Shown: in pieces, positions 1-4,605 of the stretch | How the letters are laid out: the number at the start of each line of letters is the position of its first letter | How positions within the stretch are numbered: position 1 is the first letter of the stretch | Origin: RGIG1993 sp964564225 | GTDB lineage: Bacteria > Bacillota > Clostridia > Oscillospirales > CAG-272 | Length of the DNA: 10,358 nt | Assembly: GCA_964564225.1 (NCBI GenBank) | Contig: CAZMAF010000053.1 | Span: 1-10,358 of the forward strand | Reading direction: 5' to 3' | Notes under the pieces: generated by a model | Told to the model about the DNA's origin: nothing | Databases searched by the model: none | What the model saw: only the letters and a program-made list of their open reading frames with translations | Translations under genes and position numbers: made by a program

Positions 1-474
1 GGCGACATCTCGGTTATGATGAACGCCATCACCGCCGCTCAACATAAGCACACCTTCATCTATCGCGGCTGGGAGGTACATTCCGAGGGCAATCCTTACG
101 CGCACGCCATTCTGCGCGGCTACGTTAATAAGCACGGACAGTCGCTTCCCAATTATCATTACGAAGACCTTATGCATCTTGCTGAAGCATACGCCGAAAA
201 GCCGCTTTTGAATCCCGCTTGCATCGTCGATACCAACCACGCCAATTCCGGTAAAAAACCGATCGAACAAATCCGCATTGCCAAAGAGGTACTCCATAGC
301 CGCCGCTACAATCCCGACATCAAAAAGCTCGTCAAGGGCTTTATGATCGAAAGCTATCTGGAAGACGGCGCGCAAAAGATCGGTGAAGGCGTCTTCGGTA
401 AATCCATCACAGACCCCTGTCTTGGTTGGGAAAAGACCGAACGCCTGCTTCTCGATATGGCAGACAGCTTATAA
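1..474 (+). CDS. Class I DAHP synthase, C-terminal part (5' end outside window)
   Basis: This is the last 157 residues of 3-deoxy-7-phosphoheptulonate synthase, which condenses phosphoenolpyruvate and erythrose 4-phosphate in the cytosol to start the shikimate (aromatic amino acid) pathway. The frame is open from base 1, so the first ATG at 16 is internal. Visible signatures match the E. coli AroF/AroG/AroH type rather than the short AroA/KDO8P-like type of Bacillus: AHAILRG, PNYHYEDL, VDTNHANSGK, MIESYLEDG and GKSITDPCLGWE. By comparison with AroG, the His of NHAN (codon 238-240), the Glu of IES (349-351) and the Asp of ITD (412-414) are three of the four metal ligands; the Cys ligand lies upstream of the window. 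The Arg of ILRG corresponds to a PEP-phosphate contact. The protein ends directly after the catalytic barrel, as is normal. No regulatory domain follows. A terminator starts 7 bases after the stop. Whether it is feedback-inhibited by Phe, Tyr or Trp cannot be read from this part. Confidence 0.95.
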   Translation, partial: GDISVMMNAITAAQHKHTFIYRGWEVHSEGNPYAHAILRGYVNKHGQSLPNYHYEDLMHLAEAYAEKPLLNPACIVDTNHANSGKKPIEQIRIAKEVLHSRRYNPDIKKLVKGFMIESYLEDGAQKIGEGVFGKSITDPCLGWEKTERLLLDMADSL

Positions 475-480
475 ATGAAA

Positions 481-525
481 AACCCGGCATAAAGCAACCG
501 CTTTACGCCGAGTTTTTTTATTTTT
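481..525. terminator. Bidirectional intrinsic terminator between convergent genes
   Basis: Arms 481-495 and 500-514 form a 15-position stem with a four-base loop (496-499). In + strand RNA two positions are C-A mismatches (484/511 and 489/506), followed by a long U tract (513-525 with one A). In - strand RNA the same two positions become G-U wobbles, so the stem is better, but the U tract is shorter (complement of 478-482). It can therefore end both the DAHP synthase transcript and the leftward TIR-Sel1 transcript, whose last stop codon is at 530-532. Confidence 0.85.
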
Positions 526-529
526 GATT

Positions 530-2374
530 TTATACCGGAATACCGCGTTTTTTCAGAGCATCCTTTGCAGACTGATACCCCTGCGCAGCAGACTTTTTGA
601 ACCAGGCAACCGCCTCTGTCTCATTTTTCACAACGCCCTGCCCGTTAGCATAACAGCAGCCATAATTGTACTGTCCGCGGGCATAGCCCTGCTCGGCAGA
701 TTTTCTGTACCATTCCACGCACTCGTAAAAATCGACCGGCACCGTAATACCCTTCTGATAATAATAGCCGAGATTGCACTGTGCCTGCGCATGACCAAGC
801 TCTGCGCCCTTTTTATACCAACGGAACGCTTCGGACAAATTCTTCTCAACACCGTTACCGAACTCATAGCAAACACCCAGCCAACAACAGGATGCCGCAT
901 AATTCTGCTCTGCCGCAAGACGGTAAAGCCGCGTCGCTTCAACGTAATTTTTCGGAGTGCCTTTGCCTTGCTCATACAGAAGACCGAGATTATTCTGTGC
1001 GCGCGCAAAACCCTGATCAGCGGCACGCTGATACCATTTAATCGCCTCTGTATAGCTTTGAGGAACGCCCCTTCCTTGGGCGTAAGCGTAACCGAGATTG
1101 CACTGTGCGCGGGCGTTACCGCCCTCAGCCGCCATCTGATACCACTTCGCCGCTTCCGCCACATCCTTCTCAACACCGTTACCGAACTCATAACAAACAC
1201 CAAGATTACACTGAGCCGCGGCGTTGTTTTTCTCGGCAGAACGGCGGTAAAGCTCAACCGCCTTGGCAATATCAGCCTTGACACCATAACCATTTTCATA
1301 GAAAACGGCAAGATTGTTCATTGCGCGCGCATGACCCTGATCAGCGGCACGCTGATACCATTTAATCGCCTCTGTATAGCTTTGAGGAACGCCGTTGCCC
1401 TTTTCATAGCAAAAGCCAAGATTACACTGACCGTAGCTATCGCCCTGCTGGGCGGCAAGGCGGTAAAGACGCACCGCCTCCGTCATATTTTTCTCAACGC
1501 CTCTGCCGGATTCGTAAAAAAATGCAAGACTGCTTGCCGAGCCGATATGCCCCGCCTCAACACCGCGCGCGTACCAAGCCGCCGCTACGCGATAATCCTG
1601 CTTTGCACCGCGGCCGTATTCGTAACAAATACCGAGATTGTAAAAAGCATATTTGTTACCGCCTTCTGCCGCCCGTACAAACAATGCGTACGCCTCGTCG
1701 TAACGCTTTTCCCCATACAAATCAGAACCCTTTGCATTGAGAGAAGCCGCTTCCTGTTCACTGATTGCCGAGGGCGACAGCTTATCGGGTGTCAGAAGAG
1801 AGGAATCGACATTGACGGAAGTCTGAGACGTCTTTCCCTTGAACAAATTGGTAAAAACCGCATTCTTATCAACCGTATTGACTGCCGCCCCGCCCGACGG
1901 CGAAGGATAAGGAGACGACACCGTAACGGTGTAAGGCGAACCGCCTGCGCGGCAACGCTGAAGCTCTCTTGCCTCAGCCAACGTGTCGATAAAGGAATTG
2001 AAGTTGGCATGACGGTAGTAAAACATCGCCTGAAGCGTACCAAGCTGCATGCGCATACCTGCCGTCAGTCTGACCTCCTCCAGATAAATGGCAAGAGGCT
2101 CTTTGTCAAGATCAATGGCAAAATTGATCTCACGGCGACAGTTTTTCGAAGCAATCGCCGACTCGGAAATGAACGCAACGAATGAAGATGCATTTTCAAG
2201 ATGCTCGGCTATATACTCAGGCCATTCCGTACCTGCCTCAATTCCGGCATCATACCAGATCCGAAAGCCCTTTTCTGCAAGTCCTTCGATAATAGGCATC
2301 ACCTTCGCCATATCCTTATGAGCATAGCTGATAAAAATGTAGGGCTCTTTACCTTCATAGGCGCGTAACGCCAT
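530..2374 (-). CDS. TIR domain protein with Sel1-like repeat array (downstream paralog)
   Basis: A predicted cytosolic protein of 614 residues with no signal peptide or membrane segment. Residues 1-135 are a TIR_2-type TIR domain: YIFISYAHKD (12-21), the FRIWYDAGIEAG loop (37-48), and SKNCRREINFAI (76-87). Glu82 in that last motif sits where TIR NADases such as SARM1 and bacterial TIR proteins carry the catalytic glutamate. The block LTAGMRMQLGTLQAMF (103-118) closes the domain. Residues 136-204 are a Ser/Thr/Pro/Ala-rich linker. Residues 205-240 are one degenerate helical repeat, and 241-600 are ten full 36-residue Sel1-like repeats with the pattern LGxCYExGxGV...EAxxWYxxAAEQG. A 14-residue tail ends in RGIPV. 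The start is supported by GAGGTG at 2382-2387, seven bases before the ATG. It is the second gene of a two-gene operon, 19 bases after the upstream paralog. NAD cleavage or cyclic-ADP-ribose-type signalling is inferred from the family; the ligand is unknown. Confidence 0.9.
   Translation of the reverse strand: MALRAYEGKEPYIFISYAHKDMAKVMPIIEGLAEKGFRIWYDAGIEAGTEWPEYIAEHLENASSFVAFISESAIASKNCRREINFAIDLDKEPLAIYLEEVRLTAGMRMQLGTLQAMFYYRHANFNSFIDTLAEARELQRCRAGGSPYTVTVSSPYPSPSGGAAVNTVDKNAVFTNLFKGKTSQTSVNVDSSLLTPDKLSPSAISEQEAASLNAKGSDLYGEKRYDEAYALFVRAAEGGNKYAFYNLGICYEYGRGAKQDYRVAAAWYARGVEAGHIGSASSLAFFYESGRGVEKNMTEAVRLYRLAAQQGDSYGQCNLGFCYEKGNGVPQSYTEAIKWYQRAADQGHARAMNNLAVFYENGYGVKADIAKAVELYRRSAEKNNAAAQCNLGVCYEFGNGVEKDVAEAAKWYQMAAEGGNARAQCNLGYAYAQGRGVPQSYTEAIKWYQRAADQGFARAQNNLGLLYEQGKGTPKNYVEATRLYRLAAEQNYAASCCWLGVCYEFGNGVEKNLSEAFRWYKKGAELGHAQAQCNLGYYYQKGITVPVDFYECVEWYRKSAEQGYARGQYNYGCCYANGQGVVKNETEAVAWFKKSAAQGYQSAKDALKKRGIPV
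791..1438 (-). repeat. Two tandem 324-bp units (three Sel1 repeats each) inside the 530-2374 gene
   Basis: Sel1 units 4-6 (residues 313-420, DNA 1115-1438) and units 7-9 (residues 421-528, DNA 791-1114) align unit by unit at an offset of exactly 324 bases. Bases 1010-1069 and 1334-1393 are identical over 60 bases, ending at mismatches 1009/1333 and 1070/1394. A second conserved stretch starts at 842 and 1166. The pairing is clearest for GVPQSYTEAIKWYQRAADQG (both copies) and GVCYEFGNGVEK. This indicates duplication of a three-repeat block, or conversion between blocks. Confidence 0.9.
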
Positions 2375-2381
2375 ACTGTTT

Positions 2382-2387
2382 CACCTC
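2382..2387 (-). promoter_or_regulatory. Ribosome binding site of the downstream TIR-Sel1 gene
   Basis: GAGGTG on the - strand, seven bases before the ATG at 2374. It lies inside the 19-base gap that follows the stop codon of the upstream paralog (2394-2396), so the second gene has its own initiation signal within the shared transcript. Confidence 0.8.
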
Positions 2388-2393
2388 AATTTC

Positions 2394-4445
2394 TTATACG
2401 TTAATACCGCGACGCTTCAAAGCGGCAATCGCATCCTCATCGCCCTGTGCCGCCGCCTTTTTATACCAGAATACCGCTTCGGCGTCATTTTTCGGAACAC
2501 CCTGTCCGTTTGCATAGCAAACGCCGAGATTGTACTGCGCCACAACGTTGCCCGCATCTGCCGCTTTTCTGTACCATTCAACCGCCTTGTAGACGTCCTT
2601 GGCAACACCACGCCCCATATCGTAATAATAACCGACCTTGAACTGCGAGCGTTCGTGACCTTCTTCTGCCGCTTTCAGATACCACTGGAATGCCGTAGCG
2701 TAGCTCTGCTGTGTGCCTTTACCGTCGGCACAGAGGTTCGCATAATTATACATTGCCTTCACGTAGCCGTTCTCTGCCGCTCTCAGATACCATTTTGCCG
2801 CCTCGTAAATATTCGCGGCAACACCGTCACCGTTTTCATACGAGCAAGCAAGATTGAACTGTGCGGTCGGATGTCCCTGCTCGGCGGCTTTGATATACCA
2901 CTTGACAGCCGCGGCGGGATTCTTCTCAAGACCGTCGGCAAAGTCGTAGCTGCGCGCGATCTCAAACTGCGCTTTACTATGTCCCTGCTCAGCGGCTGCA
3001 AAATACCATTTCAATGCAAGCTGACGGTTCTCGGGCGTTCCCTCACCCGAATCGTGACAGCATGCAAGATTATACATAGCTTTCACGTAGCCGTTTTCTG
3101 CTGCCTTGGTATACCAATAAACCGCGCGCTCATCATCCTTTGCCACACCGTCGCCGTTACGGTAGCTGACGGCAAGATTAAACTGTGCCGTTGCGTGTCC
3201 CTGCTCGGCTGCCTTCAGATACCACTTGCAAGCCTCTGTGGGATTTTTTGCCGTACCGTTACCGAAATCGTAAGCACAGCCAACCTGATACTGTGCCGCA
3301 GCATGTCCTTGCTCTGCGGCAAGCTTATACCATTTGAAAGACTCGTTGACGTCCTTCTGCACGCCTTCACCGTAATGATAACGGTTACCGAGGCCAAACT
3401 GCGCATCAGAGTCCCCCTTCTCGGCGGCGCGTCTGTACCACTTCACACCCTCTGCATAATTCTGCGGTACGCCCTCGCCGTTAACATAACAGCGACCGAG
3501 CGAATACTCAGCAGAGGTATGTCCCTGATTAGCAGCGGCGCGATACCACTTGACCGCTTCGGTCATGCTCTTAGCAACGCCCTCACCGTTATAATAGCAA
3601 TAACCGAGATTGTTCTGCGCATAAGGATCGCCCTGCTCTGCCGCCTTTCTGTACCAATAATACGCGGTTTCGTGATCGACCGAAGTTCCGCGACCGAAGT
3701 CATAACAGCAGGCAAGATAAAACTGCGCATCCATCTCGCCGCCCTCCGCTGCCTTCAAAAGAAGCGGAAAAGCTTTATCGTATTTCTTATCATCGTAAAA
3801 CTCAATACCTTCTTCGCTCAAACGGGCGATCTCGTCGCTTACCTCGTTTTTACCGTGAATAACGGGAAGATCGCCATCGCTCACCGTCGACAAAGCGCTT
3901 GCGGATGCCGCAGACGGTGCGCTCGAAAACGAGGTTTTACTGTTCGTCTGCGAAAGAAAAGCATTAAACAGATCGGCGTTTTTGTTCTGTACCGTTGCCG
4001 TATTCAGAATACCGCTTACCGAACAACCCTGAATATTTTTTGCCTCGGCAAGAGAATCAACAAAAGAAGTCAGATTGGGGTAACGGTGATAAAACATCGC
4101 CTGAAGCGTACCGAGCTGCATACGCATACCTGCCGTCAACTTCACTTCCTCAAGATAGATTGCCAACGGCTCTTTGTCAAGATCAATGGCAAAATTAATC
4201 TCACGGCGACAGTTTTTCGAGGCGATCGCCGCCTCCGAAATAAAAGCAATAAACGCCTTGCAGTTTTCAAGATGCTCGGCAATATACTCAGGCCACTCCG
4301 AACCCGCTTCGATACCGGCATCATACCAGATACGAAAGCCCTTTTCGGCAAGTCCTTCAATAATCGGCAACACCTTTGCCGCATCCTTGTGGGCATAACT
4401 GATAAAAATGTACGCCTCGTTTCCTTCATACGCTCTCAAAGCCAT
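2394..4445 (-). CDS. TIR domain protein with Sel1-like repeat array (upstream paralog)
   Basis: A predicted cytosolic protein of 683 residues, first gene of the operon. The N-terminal TIR domain (1-135) is about 87% identical to that of the downstream gene and keeps the same motifs: YIFISYAHKD, FRIWYDAGIEAG and SKNCRREINFAI with Glu82 in the catalytic position. The linker (about 136-203) is rich in Ser, Ala and Asn and is not alignable over most of its length. Residues 203-237 are a degenerate helical repeat; 238-669 are twelve full 36-residue Sel1-like repeats; the tail ends in RRGINV. The frame can be extended to a GTG at 4451, but AGGAG at 4455-4459 is nine bases from the ATG at 4445 and only three from that GTG. 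The ATG also reproduces the MALRAYEG start of the paralog, so it is preferred. Sel1 repeats are TPR-like alpha-solenoids that bind proteins; a sensing or scaffold role for the array and an NADase role for the TIR are inferred, not shown. Confidence 0.9.
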   Translation of the reverse strand: MALRAYEGNEAYIFISYAHKDAAKVLPIIEGLAEKGFRIWYDAGIEAGSEWPEYIAEHLENCKAFIAFISEAAIASKNCRREINFAIDLDKEPLAIYLEEVKLTAGMRMQLGTLQAMFYHRYPNLTSFVDSLAEAKNIQGCSVSGILNTATVQNKNADLFNAFLSQTNSKTSFSSAPSAASASALSTVSDGDLPVIHGKNEVSDEIARLSEEGIEFYDDKKYDKAFPLLLKAAEGGEMDAQFYLACCYDFGRGTSVDHETAYYWYRKAAEQGDPYAQNNLGYCYYNGEGVAKSMTEAVKWYRAAANQGHTSAEYSLGRCYVNGEGVPQNYAEGVKWYRRAAEKGDSDAQFGLGNRYHYGEGVQKDVNESFKWYKLAAEQGHAAAQYQVGCAYDFGNGTAKNPTEACKWYLKAAEQGHATAQFNLAVSYRNGDGVAKDDERAVYWYTKAAENGYVKAMYNLACCHDSGEGTPENRQLALKWYFAAAEQGHSKAQFEIARSYDFADGLEKNPAAAVKWYIKAAEQGHPTAQFNLACSYENGDGVAANIYEAAKWYLRAAENGYVKAMYNYANLCADGKGTQQSYATAFQWYLKAAEEGHERSQFKVGYYYDMGRGVAKDVYKAVEWYRKAADAGNVVAQYNLGVCYANGQGVPKNDAEAVFWYKKAAAQGDEDAIAALKRRGINV
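2655..3302 (-). repeat. Two tandem 324-bp units (three Sel1 repeats each) inside the 2394-4445 gene
   Basis: Sel1 units 6-8 (residues 382-489, DNA 2979-3302) and 9-11 (residues 490-525, 526-561 and 562-597; DNA 2655-2978) correspond unit by unit. Shared stretches include AEQGH.TAQFNLA.SY.NGDGVA and AAENGYVKAMYN. Matching DNA words sit exactly 324 bases apart, for example 2872/3196 and 2751/3075. The copies are more diverged than those in the downstream gene. Confidence 0.8.
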
Positions 4446-4454
4446 ATTCACACA

Positions 4455-4459
4455 CTCCT
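4455..4459 (-). promoter_or_regulatory. Ribosome binding site that decides the start of the upstream TIR-Sel1 gene
   Basis: AGGAG on the - strand. The spacing is nine bases to the ATG at 4445 but three bases to the in-frame GTG at 4451, so it selects the ATG. Confidence 0.8.
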
Positions 4460-4481
4460 GAATCGTAAAAATCTGTAAAAT

Positions 4482-4520
4482 AACCCATATTATAGATATT
4501 ATACATCACGCCGATGGGTT
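4482..4520. repeat. Inverted repeat AACCCAT/ATGGGTT spanning the TIR-Sel1 promoter
   Basis: Arms AACCCAT at 4482-4488 and ATGGGTT at 4514-4520 are perfect complements, 25 bases apart. One arm lies in the -35/-10 spacer and the other just downstream of the predicted start of transcription, so only a DNA-level role (looping or an operator) is easy to imagine, not an RNA hairpin. Between them the - strand carries the direct repeat TATAATAT-C-TATAATAT. Seven-base arms in AT-rich DNA can arise by chance. Confidence 0.4.
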
Positions 4521-4527
4521 TTGTCAA
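4498..4527 (-). promoter_or_regulatory. Sigma-A-type promoter of the TIR-Sel1 operon
   Basis: On the - strand, a perfect TTGACA (4522-4527) is followed after 18 bases by a perfect TATAAT (4498-4503). Initiation would fall near 4491, giving a leader of about 45 bases to the ATG at 4445. A second TATAAT at 4489-4494 is too far from the -35 box to pair with it. Nearby symmetrical sequences are listed separately. Confidence 0.8.
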
Positions 4528-4557
4528 GAAGATAGTACAGAAAAACTGATATTTATC

Positions 4558-4602
4558 AAAAAAAGCAGTCCCTTCGCAAAAACATCGGCAAAAGGACTGC
4601 TT
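4558..4602 (-). terminator. Strong intrinsic terminator of the ATPase-permease operon
   Basis: On the - strand, a 15-base-pair stem (4588-4602 pairing with 4563-4577, with two G-U wobbles) has a ten-base loop (4578-4587) and runs into seven U residues (complement of 4558-4564). It starts four bases after the stop codon of the 4606-7494 gene. It insulates the TIR-Sel1 promoter, about 30 bases further on, from read-through. Confidence 0.9.
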
Positions 4603-4605
4603 GGT

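Noticed and set aside
524..2185. A 553-codon open frame on the + strand across the downstream TIR-Sel1 gene
   Set aside because: It is antisense to a gene with clear domains. Its Leu/Ile-rich 36-residue pattern mirrors the Sel1 repeats read backwards, it has no ribosome binding site, and it starts inside the terminator. The frame stays open because repetitive codon use lacks the triplets that would give antisense stops.
533..4000. Regularly spaced repeats suggestive of CRISPR or a minisatellite
   Set aside because: The period is 108 bases (36 codons), in frame, with variation concentrated at non-consensus Sel1 positions. They are coding solenoid repeats, with no conserved short direct repeat and spacer pattern.
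2655..4478. A 607-codon open frame on the + strand across the upstream TIR-Sel1 gene
   Set aside because: The same antisense repeat effect as in the other paralog; no recognisable domain or initiation signal.
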